In this document: positions 10,400-21,470 of the stretch, in pieces
Position numbering within the stretch: position 1 is the first letter of the stretch
Layout of the letters: each line of letters begins with the position of its first letter
NCBI GenBank assembly: GCA_965240325.2
Contig: OZ251234.1
Coordinates: 1,984,001-2,048,000, forward strand
Source: Rebecca billardiae RCC1528
Lineage: Eukaryota > Haptophyta
Direction: 5' to 3'
DNA: 64,000 nucleotides
Notes under the pieces: model-generated
Databases searched by the model: none
Told to the model about the DNA's origin: nothing
What the model saw: only the letters and a program-made list of their open reading frames with translations
Position numbers and translations under genes: made by a program

Positions 10400-10700
10400 C
10401 ACTGCATCTGCAGCAGCCCGCCGGCGGGCAGGGCTGCGACGTCGACTACTGTACAACCTCATCCGCAGCTTCATCGCCCAGAGCGCACTAGGCGGCGCGC
10501 TCACTCTCCAAGCCCCTCTTCTGCAGCTGCGCGCCGCTTGGCCGGCGCGCGGCGACGCATACTACGACCTCATCCTCATCCAGGCGCCCTCGCGGGCGCA
10601 CGGGGGCGACAGCCGCGGCTGCCGTCTGCCGCAGCTGCTCGCCGCTAGGTCGGCGGGCGGCGACATTGACTACGACCTCACCCTCATCCAAGTGCTCCGG
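10400..10700. repeat. Three diverged copies of a short segment (~110 bp spacing)
   Basis: Related blocks start near 10409, 10520 and 10628. Each begins with a CAGCAG/CAGCTG-type word, continues with a (G)GCGACG or GACATTGAC-like word, and ends with TAC(GA)CCTCAT. Plus-strand frames give loosely similar peptides containing D-Y-D-L. The copies are strongly diverged, so this may be an old internal duplication of coding or non-coding sequence. Confidence 0.35.
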
Positions 10701-10910
10701 AAGGCCCTCATCTGCCGTCGCCGCCGCGTGCCCCAGGCCGAGGCGGTGCTCCATCCCGGCCCTGCTCCCTCAGGGGGGCAGGGCTGCGGGTGGCGCACTG
10801 CCTGACCTGGTTGGAAGGCGCGGACGCATTCTGTTCTATGTGTCTGCTGCACTAGCTCTACTGAGCCTGACGCTTGCCCGTTGCATACCACGTCGTTAAA
10901 TATATGTAGT

Positions 10911-10938
10911 TTGTGTGTGTGTGTGATGTGTGTTATAT

Positions 10939-10986
<48 letters not shown>
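10911..10986 (+). repeat. (GT)n microsatellite
   Basis: An imperfect GT/TATGT run at 10911-10940 is followed by a pure GT run to 10986. Alternating purine-pyrimidine DNA of this length can form Z-DNA. No gene overlaps it. Confidence 0.95.
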
Positions 10987-10988
<2 letters not shown>

Positions 10989-11507
10989 TTGACCTTGCGT
11001 ACGCAAACAATATTTTAACTGCCTGGTACCTATGATGCGGCAGGCGCGCATACTTGGACTCGGCCGCCGACTCGGTATTCATGAGCGGCACCCAGCCTAG
11101 GGTGGTCGGCGCGTCGCTGCTCGCAAAGTGCCCACCCAAGTAGACGCCCCAGCCCGCCCCAAGCTCGGCCACTGCCATGCCACCGCGTGGCGAGCGCAAC
11201 CGGTGCGCTCTGGGCTGACCAAGCCCGCAACGGCCGGGAGCGCGCGGACGCCGCGCCACCGCGTCTGCCTGCCGTCGCGGTTGGATTGAGCACGGACCGT
11301 AGCACGAAGGCACGTGGCGTGCCAGCGCGCTGCCAGCCCACCAGCGCTCTCTGTTGCACGTACGCGCACAACGCACGGCTTGGCCGGGCGGCCGGGGGCC
11401 GCGGGGCGGAATCCAGCGGGCCAGCGCCGCCATCGTCTTGGGCGCGCGCCTTCGGCTTGTCAGACAAACCCACGGTGGGGCCGCAAGAGTCCGGAAGGCG
11501 CAGACGG

Positions 11508-11552
11508 CTCCCGGAACACACACCTGCCTAAGGAAGGTGTGTGTTCCGGGAG
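11508..11552. repeat. Perfect 18 bp hairpin with 9 nt loop
   Basis: CTCCCGGAACACACACCT (11508-11525) is exactly complementary to AGGTGTGTGTTCCGGGAG (11535-11552), with GCCTAAGGA as the loop. The stem is GC-balanced and has no following T-run. It lies in a gene-poor region, so its role (foldback element tip, structured RNA or chance) is unknown. Confidence 0.8.
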
Positions 11553-14164
11553 TAGCTGAATAGGCGTGGCGCGTGCGCGGGCGGCGCCGGACGCCCAGCC
11601 GCAAACGGCGGATGGCGTTCACTGGCGACGCGAGGCGGCGATGGCCCGCCTGCGCAACGCGCCCAAGGCCGCATACGAGCTTGACAGGCGTGCGCGGGCG
11701 CCTCGTGGTGGCGAGAAGACCCGATGGCAGCAATCGCGCCGCCTTGTCCCACGCCCTCGCCGCCCGATTTGCGCGCAGAGACCTGCTGACTGGGACGCGC
11801 GGCTCCTCAGCCAGTGCGGCCTGGCCGACAAGCAATGACCGGGGCCGGCGTGGAGGTATTCAACGGTCGTTTTTTCGCTTCTCTGCGTGAGCCTGAGAGT
11901 GATGAACATCACTACTGCGCCTTGAGCCATGCTGGTGTCGGTCAGGCCGCACGCACGCGCGTGACAGCCAGCAACCGGTTCAGTCATTACAGCCCTGGCG
12001 TGTCGGTCGGCGCCGCCGGCACGCCGCGTCGCACAGTTCGGGGATGTGTACGCATCCGGAGCTTCGATCAACTTCTGAACTAGCACGTCCGTTGCGTCTC
12101 CTGATACCTTGCCCGTGCGGTCTGCTTCGTCGCTCACTGTGTCTCGACCTCTCTGTGACTACCGCGCCCAGCCGGCGGAGCCGATGCAGGCCCCGAGCCT
12201 GACCGGGCCATCTTCGTGCAGCAGTGGACACCTTCCTGCTCCACATCAGACCACACCACGCCATCAGCGGGGATGTGCACGAGCCTGCAGATGATCGCTC
12301 ACATGTCGAGCGCACTGTCTACGCAGCAGGTGCCCGAGAACGTGCCATGCGGTAACATGTGCATTTGAGCTGTTCGAACAATATGCTCAACAAGCAACAA
12401 AACCGCTCATCTCCGCTGAGTATGCGCGGCGATCGTCGCGCGCGGGGGCTCGCCGACGCGCCAACACATAGGCCCATCGGGCAGAGGCCGTGGCTCGTCT
12501 TAATTGGGCCTCTGGCACGCGCGCGCGCGCGCGCTCGCGCGGCGGGCACGCCTCGTGGGCGTGTCCCGTCGAAAGTAACAGGGCCCTGCGCGCGGCGAGG
12601 GCGGCGAGGTCGGGTGGGAGCGCGCGCGATTGAGGCCCACAGGTGTCCTGAGCCGCGCCGACCTCGCGCGCGCACCCGCAGTGGCCGTGGGTGGGCGTCC
12701 GAGCGCGCCGCGTGAGGCCGCCATCGCGCCGTGCCCGCGCGGGGCCGCCCAGCGTGGGTTTGTCTGACAAGCCTTCGGCGATGATGCTGTTCGGGCCTTT
12801 CCGCGGTAGGAAAGCGCGCCAAATAAAAGGGCCAAATTATTTAAAAATATCTTCGCCTCGGGCCGGCGGGGCCCCGGGCTTGGGACGTGAACCCCCGAAC
12901 CGGTCCGGAGGGATTGCACCTCCCGGCTTGCAAACCAAAGGCCGAACAGCCCGAACTCCCTCAAGAGCGTGCATCGAGGCTGCAGTAGACACGTGGCGCA
13001 CTCGCTCCGGCACGATCCCGTGGCCGGATCCCACCTTCGGCGCTCGCACAGCCTGCTGTTGACTGGCGTAGCCACATCTGTTGGCAAGCCGGAGCGCTCG
13101 AGGAGTTGCACGCGCGGGCACGGGCGTCGCAGCCTACGGAACAGGTGCGTGCCATCGCTTCGTCGTCGTGGAGGGGATCCTTTACGATGTCGTAGACAGC
13201 TGTGAGCGACGACGGAGGCGACTTTGACACACTGTGTGGTAGCAACAATGCCGCCAGCCACGGGTGCGTCGCGCGAACCGAGTAGGCGCAAAAGTACAAG
13301 TAGGCGGTCAACTCAGCGAGCGCGCACGCGTGGCAGGCTGTGCTGGGCGGACAGGTCGTGTGCCAACCGTGTGAACGTGCGCAATACGCCCGCCGTGATG
13401 TCTTTCTAGATTGCGCCCCTCGCGCGACCTCGCCTGGTGGTGCGAGCTGGCACCTCCCGGGACCTGAGGACCCGGAGGACGCATCCGGCATTCACTCAGG
13501 CCGGTCCCATTGGTGATCCTCAACAGCCGTGCGCATGATCAAGGCAGTGGCTAGTTTGGCTCGAGGCGCGTGCCATGACTTCGAGAACATCGCATGCGAT
13601 GGCACGCGCAGCTTTGGCGTCGTCGGGAGCGACGTCATCGCATCCCTCAGCAAGACGACACGCAGGCAGCGTGCCCAACACGAACGGCAAGCATGCACGA
13701 GGACGTGTTGATGGCGCTTTACTGACTTGATGAACGATGCGCGCGTACACGTATGATGTACGCCGGGTATGGTGGCTACGTGGATCGCCAACCTTTCGCC
13801 TCCTCTGGTAGGGCATGGGCTGCCGCGCCGTTCTCGACCGCCGCTGGCCGGCCCGTGCGTGCGACCGAGCGCATTGGCGAGGTGAAGGCGCGGGAGGGGG
13901 CGAGTGAGCGGCTGCGCGAAGGCGCACGATGCTACTGGGTGCGGAGCACCCCTCCGCCAGCTCCGCGCGCGTTCATGCGGGCCGCCGCGTGCGCCCAAAG
14001 ACGGCGGGTCGCCCAGTGGCGGCGCACGCGGCACGATGGCGGACGTCCGCCGGACTTCCGCGCTTCCTAATCAGGATCCGACAGGGATCCAATTCGTTAC
14101 CTTTTAAAAAAAAATACACTGTACTTGATTGATGAACTTGATACTACCCTCATCAGCGAGCATA
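11553..14164. other. Intergenic, gene-poor; no supported gene
   Basis: Open frames such as 11566-11838 (+) and 13753-14070 (+) contain stretches with plausible composition but no family signature. A 21 bp word, GGCTTGTCAGACAAACCCACG, occurs at ~11455 and inverted at ~12750. 12810-12850 has a CGCGCCAAATAAAAGGGCC block that resembles AT/GC-boundary blocks elsewhere in the window. 14070-14120 is AT-rich and may be part of the promoter of the next gene. Confidence 0.35.
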
Positions 14165-16045
14165 ATGAGGTCCACGCCGCCTCCGCGTCTCCTTCCCCGC
14201 CTGAGCGCAATGCACCTGCTTGCGGCGTTGGTGAGCATCGTGTGTGCGGTGGCCACTCCGCCGCTGCCACGTGATGGCCAGCTTCGAGTGGCCGTGAGCG
14301 AGCTCTTTCGGGATATCTTCAGCGACAAGCGTGCATGCGTGCCCGACGTCGGCCGAGCACCTTGGCTCACCTGGCCCGAGCTTGCTGGGACGTGGCACTC
14401 ACCCACCTCGAAAGCGACTCCATCCACGGCGGGAGACGCGTCATCCATTGGGACGCTGCTCCCAACGATGCATGCTCTCAACGCCACGATCCTCTCTGCT
14501 GCTCACCTGTACGACCCGCGGCGACGGCGGTGCTCCGGTGATGCTCGTGTGGTGAGCGCAGAAGCAGCACCACCTGGCTTCTGCGTGAATGGCATGTTCC
14601 CTGAGCAGCCCGGCGCAGCCGGCCACCGGTTTGAGCAGTATGAGTCCGAACGGCATGTGCTCTCGCGCTGGCTGCAGCGCACTGACCTGGTCTGTGGTGC
14701 GGGCGCGCAGAGTGTCTCTGCAATGCGCCGGCAGGCCTCAGCTGAAGGGCCCAAGTGGTGTGATGCTGATGTGGTGCTGGTGCCCTCCCTCGCCTTGCAC
14801 TACCACTCCATGGCCAACGCACAACACTTTAATGGGTGGAACCGCTGCCTAGTCCGCTCTCTTTTCGAGCGGTACTGGCTAGGCATCCACGATCTGTACT
14901 ACCGCCAGCAACGTGGGCCAGGCCTCCACAGGCTGGTCGCAGTGGTTGCACCTCACTCATGGCAGAGCCAGGCACAGCTGCACAACCTGCGCACGATGGC
15001 AGTGCTGCCCGATCGGATGCGGGCGAGGCTGGTGGTTGGAACTGCGTTGAGCTCCATGGCAAATGCTGACTCTGCAATCCTGGACCCACACAGCCGCTAT
15101 GGTTGGCGTGACAATGCAGAGGAGGAGCTCGCAAGGAGAGAGTCGCTGCTGAGAGATGCAGCCATGCATGGTGGAGAGAAGCTGGTCGCTTTCGGCGGCG
15201 GGCCGCTTTTCGTCACGCTGCCTTACACTGTGGGAGTGGCACACCCAGTGGACTGGACGACCAGGCAGGGCAGCTTTGACCCTGTCCAAGGCAGCCACAT
15301 GCGACGACCAATTGCGCTCTTGTACGATGCCAACGCAAAGTGCAGTGGCAAGGGACGCTTTTTGAACAAGCAACGCGTGAGGCCACTGCTCGAGGCAGCG
15401 CTCAGGCGCAGCAAGGTCATGGCTGCGTGCAATCGCAGTGCTGACACGCACGCGTCTGCGTTGGCTGTCTGTGCGCGAGCTGGCTCGAACGATTGCTGCT
15501 CATTCAGAGCCCCAATGTATGAAGCCCTGGCACGCTCTACTTTTGCTATCGAGCCCCCTGGAGACACACCCGAGCGTTCGCATGCATATGCTGCCGCTGT
15601 GGCAGGCGCCCTGCCAGTGCTGATCGAAGGTGGGCACCGCTCCTACAACCAGTCAAGGCCAACTGCTTGGGCATGGCGTGCAGCTGAAGGCGCACTTCAC
15701 AAGAGCACTGCCAATCAGGTCAAGCAGACGAATGCACCAACCACAGTCAGCCTGGACTATTCTCGCTTCAGCGTGCTTCTGAGTGCGGCTGAGGTCGAAG
15801 CAGACGAGTCTGGGACTTGGGTGCATGCTCTCCTCAAGCTCAGCAAGGACTCTGCAAAGCTGGCAAGCATGCAAGCTGAGCTGCAGCGTGCCATGCCCTT
15901 CTTCACATATCTTCCTCATGACTGTCCTGCTGGTGCAGAGCATCATGCTCTAGCTGGCTCATCCCACCTGCCTGTCTGTGATGCAGTCTCTGCCTTCGAT
16001 GCTGTGGTGGCACGTGCTTGGGCAGCAAGCTCTCAGCTTGCGTAA
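14165..16045 (+). CDS. Exostosin-like (GT47-type) glycosyltransferase
   Basis: The 626-residue protein is read from the ATG at 14165; an upstream in-frame ATG at 14132 is also possible. A hydrophobic stretch at residues ~16-31 (LLAALVSIVCAVA) is a signal peptide or signal anchor, so the protein enters the secretory pathway. Near residues 455-490 an E-P-P-G-D-T-P-E-R-S segment is followed by a hydrophobic segment ending G-A-L-P-V-L-I. This is the exostosin/GT47 pattern. Many Cys residues and several N-x-S/T sites fit an extracytoplasmic enzyme. Glycan synthesis in the Golgi is the likely role; the substrate is unknown. Codon usage is less GC-biased than in the housekeeping genes to its right. 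No intron is visible. Confidence 0.72.
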   Translation: MRSTPPPRLLPRLSAMHLLAALVSIVCAVATPPLPRDGQLRVAVSELFRDIFSDKRACVPDVGRAPWLTWPELAGTWHSPTSKATPSTAGDASSIGTLLPTMHALNATILSAAHLYDPRRRRCSGDARVVSAEAAPPGFCVNGMFPEQPGAAGHRFEQYESERHVLSRWLQRTDLVCGAGAQSVSAMRRQASAEGPKWCDADVVLVPSLALHYHSMANAQHFNGWNRCLVRSLFERYWLGIHDLYYRQQRGPGLHRLVAVVAPHSWQSQAQLHNLRTMAVLPDRMRARLVVGTALSSMANADSAILDPHSRYGWRDNAEEELARRESLLRDAAMHGGEKLVAFGGGPLFVTLPYTVGVAHPVDWTTRQGSFDPVQGSHMRRPIALLYDANAKCSGKGRFLNKQRVRPLLEAALRRSKVMAACNRSADTHASALAVCARAGSNDCCSFRAPMYEALARSTFAIEPPGDTPERSHAYAAAVAGALPVLIEGGHRSYNQSRPTAWAWRAAEGALHKSTANQVKQTNAPTTVSLDYSRFSVLLSAAEVEADESGTWVHALLKLSKDSAKLASMQAELQRAMPFFTYLPHDCPAGAEHHALAGSSHLPVCDAVSAFDAVVARAWAASSQLA

Positions 16046-16496
16046 CTAGCCCTCTATCTACTGCTGAGTACTGACAGACACTACTGACGTTGCGTTGCCA
16101 ACAGCACAAGTTGCACGGCACCTGGCTCTGTGAGTTACCCACTGCGACCGGACTGATTCATTATAATGATGATTTAATTATTATAATATAATTATAACTG
16201 TGACACAGGTCGTATGACGGAGCAGGCGGCGGCGGAGCAGCAGCCTCTGCTCCGCCTGACTTCCGGGCTCCGGCTTAATCATCACGGTTGACCCCCTAAC
16301 TAAGTCCGATCACCGCACTGCAGGCCGGAGCGTAGTACGTCCCGGGGGACGCCCACGCCGCTGCAGCTTAGTTAGAAAGCGGTGCCCCTGGCTGATGAAT
16401 TCATGCAGTCCAGTGATCCCGCAGGCCTATGATCCGAGTGATCAGTTCCGAAGTCTTCAGCTTGCGACATTTCTAGTCGTTAATTGATGAAGCGTC
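16046..16496. other. Intergenic with a small hairpin
   Basis: An AT-rich segment lies at 16160-16200. GGCGGAGCAG (16231-16240) pairs with CTGCTCCGCC (16247-16256) as a short perfect hairpin, perhaps tied to transcript 3'-end formation of the upstream gene. CTAACTAAG (16296) and CTTAGTTAG (16377) form a distant inverted pair. No gene is seen. Confidence 0.4.
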
Positions 16497-16955
16497 ATCA
16501 ATCGGGGGTCGGAAGGGACTCTGCTGATATGCGGCATGGTCCGCTTGGTTGACTTCGCCTTCGGCTCGGGGCCAAGTGACGTTAAACTTATAAACGGACC
16601 GCCGCTGCCGGGCCGGGGCCGGGGGCCGGGGGCGGGCGGGGTGCCAGCCAGCCGGCCAGCCAGAGACAAGTTTACTGGCAGCAATATACTCGTTTCGACG
16701 CCGACGGCGACGGTCAGTTGAGTGACTAGTGTGAGTCAAGTGACGGAAGACCGAAGAGGCAAGACAGCAGCGGAGCAGCCCGTCAATCGCCATCGGCCAT
16801 CGGGGGGCGGATGAAGGGACTCTGCTGCATGGTCCGCTTGGTTGACTTCGGCTCGGGGCCAAGGCGTAACGGAGCTGGGGGGGCTTGGACCAGAGCCGGA
16901 GCCACGTCAAGGCGTAACGGAGCTGGGGGGCTTGGGCCAGAGCCGGAGCCACGTT
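16497..16955. repeat. Dispersed repeat family, two copies here
   Basis: Two related blocks start at ~16497 and ~16795. Each holds AAGGGACTCTGCTG, then CATGGTCCGCTTGGTTGACT, then GGCTCGGGGCCAAG. The second is followed by a 47-48 bp tandem duplication: AAGGCGTAACGGAGCTGGGG begins at 16861 and again at 16909. A third family member lies at 24525-24700. The family is non-coding as far as can be seen. Confidence 0.75.
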
Positions 16956-17110
16956 CGCGGTTGACGAATGACGCAGCGTGACTGGCCCGGGCACGGCCCA
17001 TGGCCCACCGCGCGGCGGCCGGTGTGCGTGCGTGCGATGGCGAGGCTCCCGCCACAGCGTGCAGCGCGCGGCGAGCCGGCTGCGGCCCAGCCGCCCGCGC
17101 GCGGGCCGCG

Positions 17111-18154
17111 TCAGTAGCCCGGGCGGATGAACAGCCCCTTTACCCGGAAGTCCTCCGTCCTGCCCTCGGCGAAGATGCCCCTCGGCACCGACGAGCCGTT
17201 ATTCCCCATCCGCACCGGCTCACCGGACGGCGTGGTGCGCGGCAGCGGCGCGCTCTCCGAGGGCTTCCACTCGGCGTGCGCGAGGCTGAGCGTGCTCGCG
17301 TTCTTAATCGACGGGTGCACCGGCGGCACGATCGGCGGCGCGGGCGCGAAGATCCCGCCCTCAACCGACGGCGTGTTGGTCGACTTCTCCGGCACCCGCC
17401 GCGGCACAACCGTCTCCTCTGCGTCGCCGAGCGCGTACGGCGCCGGCTTGTTGAAGAGCACGTCGTCGTACGTGCGCTTGCCCTCGCGCGGCCGCTCGCC
17501 GTGCTTCACGGACATCTTGGTGACGAAGTCCTCGCCCGCCAGCGGGCCGAGCGCCTCGCCGCTCGTCATCGCCTCCACGAATTTGGACCAGACGACCACA
17601 GGCTCGCCCAGCTCGCCGCCGTCGCTCGAGAACAGGTCGAAGAGCAGGCCAATGTCCTGCCATTGGGGCGCGCGCACGGAGTGGGCGTTGGCCGGGCGCG
17701 CGTGGGCGCGTGCCGCACGCGCGCCGTCGGGTAGGGGCGCGGCGCGCGCACCTCCTGCGTGAGCTCCGCGCCGAGCCGTTCAAAGGACATGCACCACTGC
17801 TTGAACGTGAGCGAGCCCTTGTCGCCGACGTCGCCGAACTTGAGCGCGCGGCGGAGGCACGAGGCGTTGCCTTCATTTCTCGCCGACTTGTTCTCGAGGC
17901 GCGCGTTCAGGTGCTTCTTCAGCACGCCGAGCCGCTCGGCGGTTTGCGCGGGGTCGAGCCCGTCCTGCTCCGAGCACGCCGGGTGTGCGCGTGCGCCGAG
18001 GGGCGGAGCGGAGAGCGTGGCGTCAAGCAGGGTGCGTGTGACGCGCGGGGTGGTGGTGGCGCTGAGAGGCCGTGCCGAGCGCGCACGGCGCGCCTCTTCC
18101 CGTCCGGGCGCGCACCTGGCCCTTGCGGCCGGGCAGGCCCATGGGCGTAGACAT
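17111..18154 (-). CDS. Degenerate EF-hand-type protein, unknown role (265 aa)
   Basis: Three exons are proposed: 18154-18116, 17964-17752 and 17656-17111. The introns (17965-18115 and 17657-17751) both begin GTGCGCGC and end CAG, and all joins are phase 0. The N-terminal half holds two helix-loop-helix-like units (around FGDVGDKGSLTFKQW and LFDLFSSDGGEL). They resemble EF-hands, but the first lacks a full set of acidic ligands, so calcium binding is doubtful. The C-terminal half is Pro/Ser-rich and ends with a short hydrophobic segment (VKGLFIRPGY). Such architecture is found in some ciliary/flagellar proteins, but that is only a suggestion. It is divergently placed from the IDI gene, with 162 bp between start codons. 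Confidence 0.6.
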
Positions 18155-18316
18155 CGCTCCTGAAACCGCCTCTGTCGGGCGGGCCGTCGCGCAACCACCC
18201 AATGCTCGACGCTCATTGGTTGAGGCGGCCGCGCTTGACTCCTCCTACTGTTACCCCGGACTCTCGCCCTGGTCGCCTCGGTCCGGGTGGCAACGGCGCA
18301 TCACAAGCGCGGAGGA

Positions 18317-19418
18317 ATGAATCGGTGGTGGCACGCTCGCCTGCCCAGGGTCCCACCTGCGAAGCCACGCGCGATGGGTAATCTGTTCGCTAGCCTGTTC
18401 GGCTCGTCGGAGGAGTCGGCCGCACCGAGCGCCGGCGGGTGGAACAAGAACCAGTCGCAGGAGGAGTTCATGTACAAGGACGAGTGCATCCTCCTCGACA
18501 AGGACGACAATGTCATCGGGCACGCGAACAAGAAGATCTCACACGTCTTCTCGGGCGAGGCGCCGCGCGCGCTGCTGCACCGCGCCTTCTCGGTGTTCCT
18601 CTTCGACAACCAGGGGCGGCTGCTGCTGCAGAAGCGCGCCTCGACCAAAATCACCTTCCCCAACGTGTGGACCAACACGTGCTGCAGCCACCCGCTGTAC
18701 GGCTTCGAGCCGACAGAGGTTGACACACCCGCAGACGTCGCGGCGGGCACGGTGATGGGCGCGAAGCGCGCGGCGATCCGCAAGCTGGACCACGAGCTCG
18801 GCATCGATCCGAAGAGCCTGGACATCAACGCGTTCAAGTTCCTCACGCGGCTCCACTACTGGGCAGCCGACGTCGTCACGCACGGCACCGAGTCGCCGTG
18901 GGGCGAGCACGAGATCGACTACATCCTCTTCATCAAGGCGGACGGGCTGAAAGTGACGCCGCACCCCGAGGAGGTGGACGACTACAAGTACGTGACGTTG
19001 GCCGAGCTGCAGGTGCGCGCGCCGCCCCGCCCTCGCGCGCACGCGCGCGCGCACGCTGCCCCGTGCCGCGCGCGCGCGCGCGCATACGTGCTGACTGACG
19101 GCCTGCCCTCCTGCCCCGCCCGCGCTCCCCCTTGCCCCCGCCGGCCGGGCCTCGTCATCGCAGGAGATGATGAAGCCCGAGAGCGGGCTGCTGTGGTCGC
19201 CGTGGTTCCGGATCATCGTCGAGCGCTTCCTCGTCAAATGGTGGAAGGACCTGGACGAGACGCTCACGACGGACAAGTGGGTCGACCTGAAGGCGATCCA
19301 CCGGTTTGACCCGACCGCTGAGCACATGGGCGGCGCAGGCAAGGCGGGCGCGTGGCTCGACACCACGCCGGAGGCGAAGGTGAACGACGCGCTGAGCAAG
19401 CCGCCGGCGCCCAAGTGA
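18317..19418 (+). CDS. IDI1: Isopentenyl-diphosphate delta-isomerase (type I)
   Basis: The enzyme converts IPP to DMAPP, supplying both C5 units for isoprenoids, including sterols. Two exons are proposed: 18317-19012 and 19164-19418. The intron is 151 bp, starts GTGCGC and ends CAG, phase 0. It gives 316 aa from the first ATG, or 297 aa from the ATG at 18374. The Nudix-type core is clear. TNTCCSHPL carries the catalytic Cys, and WGEHEIDYILF carries the catalytic/metal-binding Glu region. The C-terminal exon holds the W-F-R-I and K-W-W helix region usual for the eukaryotic enzyme. The N-terminal ~40 residues are non-conserved and could be a targeting peptide, though not an obvious one. An uninterrupted frame continues into the intron, which could mislead gene callers. 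Confidence 0.93.
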
Positions 19419-19890
19419 GCACGCGCGCGGGCAAGGTGGCGCACGGCGCATGCGATGCCGACCGGTGTCAATGTGGCTGCGCGTGGCACCAACTATGTCT
19501 GCTGGTGTCTTCATCCGTGGGCGCGAGCTTCGACGACAGCGTCAAGCGTGGCAGCGGCGTACGCTCAACGACTCGCGTCGCAGCAGACCTTTCATTCATC
19601 GTCAACGGTGACAGCCGCAATCCTCTCAGCTATAGGCGGCTTCTGTTTGGCTCATCGCACCTGTTGAGCAGTCACCGCGACCAGGTACGCCTGATAATTT
19701 TGACGTTCATAACTTTGAACATAGCAGCACGATGCTGCATGGGAACCGACTCATGCTGGGAACAGTCAACAGACACAACGGGCGTACAGTCACTCTTCAA
19801 TCTGCTCATCAAGATCGATCTCAGATCCAGGGAGATACAAGTTGAAAGTATGCGCCGCGAGGCATTTGATTTTGGCACGCCGGCAGCAGA
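19419..19890. other. Intergenic between IDI and coiled-coil gene
   Basis: The composition drops to moderate GC with some AT-rich patches (19680-19740). It probably contains the IDI 3' UTR and the promoter of the next gene. No coding or repeat feature is evident. Confidence 0.4.
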
Positions 19891-21470
19891 ATGGCCGGGC
19901 GGCCGCACATGCCGAGCCACGCCTCATGGGCTGCAGCGCTCGAGGCGAGCGCGCGTGCGCAGGTGGTGCAGCTGCACAAGGAAGGCGACGCGCACGCGCG
20001 TCGCGTCGAGGGGGAGCGCTGCCGACTCGACGCCCTCGATCGCGAGCTCGCGGCCACACAAAAGGTTATCGGTGAGAAGCGCGCGCGCTTGGCCAAGCTG
20101 CGCGCGACACGCGAGGCTGACGAGGCCGTCGAGCGCAAGTTGCGCGCCCTCGACGACAAGGTCGAGCTTGCGAATCGCAAGCGTGACGCGGCGGAGAGCG
20201 CGTGCAGGCAGCTCAAGGCGGTCGTAATCGCCAGCGGGCGCGAGAAGGACGAGCTCGACAAGATCAGCGCGCGGCTGCGTGCGGACGCGGACGCGGCGCG
20301 GCGCGCGGCCACAATCGCCGACGCGTCGGCGCACGCTGATGTGGAGGAATGCGACGAAATTGAGCGAACGAGCACGCAGCAGGCCCGCCAGCCCGAGCAC
20401 GCTGACGCCGTCGGGCCGGCAGCCGCAGACGCCGTCGGCCCGGCAGCGCCTCCGGCCGATGATGAGCTGCTGGCAGCGCTGCACGCACGCGCGCGCGTGC
20501 TGCGCGTGCACGCACACGCGCTTGGCCGAGAGCTGCCGCTGGGGAGCACGGACGTATGCATTGGTGAGCGTGCGGCCTCCGAGCCGGCTGGACTCTCCGC
20601 CGATGCTGCCCACGCTGGCGGTGCTGCCTCAGGCGCGCTCGAGCTGCTGGCCCGCGGCGCCGCCAACGCGTCATCTCTCGTGCGCGCCACCGCCCTGGAC
20701 GTCTCGCCCGGCGCAGAGGCGCGAGCCCACTCTGGCGGCGTTGACACCGGCGCTGACGATGACGACGACGACGAGCACGAGGTGGCATCGCCCGCGTGGC
20801 TGCGCCTGCGCGAGCTCGCGGACGCACGCGCGCGCGAGCACGAGGCACGCGGCCTGGAGGCTGAGGAGCGGCTCCGTTCGCTCGAGGTGCGCCGCGCCGC
20901 CGCTCGGTTGCCCTGCCGCACAGCCTCCCTGCCGCACAGCCGCGCGGTCGCACTGCCGCCCTGCGTCTCCTCGCCTCCGCCTGCCGCCCGATGGGGTCGG
21001 CGCGCTGCGCGTGCCTCGGCGTCGCCCTCACGACTCCTCCCAACACGCGCCCCACCACGGCCCGATCCCACCGCGCGCCGCAGGCGGGGCTCACGGCGCT
21101 CGCTGCGCAGCTGGCACAGCAGGGGCAGCAGCACCTTCCGCCCCCTGCCGCCCGGCCGATGGCGAGCGGAGGCGCCGCGCTAGCCGCGGCGTCAGCGCGC
21201 GGCGCGCTGCCAGCGGCCAAGAGGGCAGAGAGTGAGGGCGCGCAGCCAGAAGAGCCGTCTTCAGAGGCCACAGCTACTTTAATGACAGACGGCGTCGCGC
21301 CACGAGCAGGCGGGCCTCGCTCCTGCGCCTCGGTGGACTCCGCCGTGGCCGGCGGTGCGAGCGCCAGCGAGGAGCTCGAGTGCGCGATTGGCTCGGGGGC
21401 GCGGCAGATTCTCGACGCGCTCGGGCTGGTCGAGGCGCGCGCCAACGCGCTGCTCCCCGGCCCCGCCTAA
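19891..21470 (+). CDS. Coiled-coil protein, possibly axonemal docking-complex-like
   Basis: Two exons, 19891-20886 and 21084-21470, flank a 197 bp intron (GTGCGCC...GCAG, phase 0) and give 460 aa. Residues ~20-130 form a long charged coiled coil: Gln/Leu/Glu/Arg heptads, including LDRELAATQKVI followed by a KLRALDDKVELA stretch. That order resembles the N-terminal coiled coil of the CCDC63/CCDC114/ODA1 outer-dynein-arm docking family, which would place it in the flagellum. Similarity of coiled coils is weak evidence. The rest is Ala-rich and acidic (a run of seven Asp residues near 290) with a second short coiled coil just before the intron. Many coiled-coil proteins would fit. Confidence 0.55.

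Noticed and set aside
10187-10754. Minus-strand genes over the degenerate repeats
   Set aside because: Frames are short, switch between repeats and match no family.
11440-12780. 1.3 kb transposon bounded by inverted GGCTTGTCAGACAAACCCACG
   Set aside because: The match is only 21 bp, the centre is itself palindromic, and no transposase or target-site duplication is seen.
12875-12940. tRNA-like sequence on the minus strand (GGTTC-type word and a TTTGCAA loop)
   Set aside because: The T-stem pairs at only three positions, the T-loop lacks the conserved A, no A box is found and the acceptor ends do not pair.
18287-19309. IDI protein continuing past 19012 without an intron
   Set aside because: The continuation is Arg/Ala/Pro-rich and misses the conserved C-terminal region, which is found after a GTGCGC...CAG intron in another frame.
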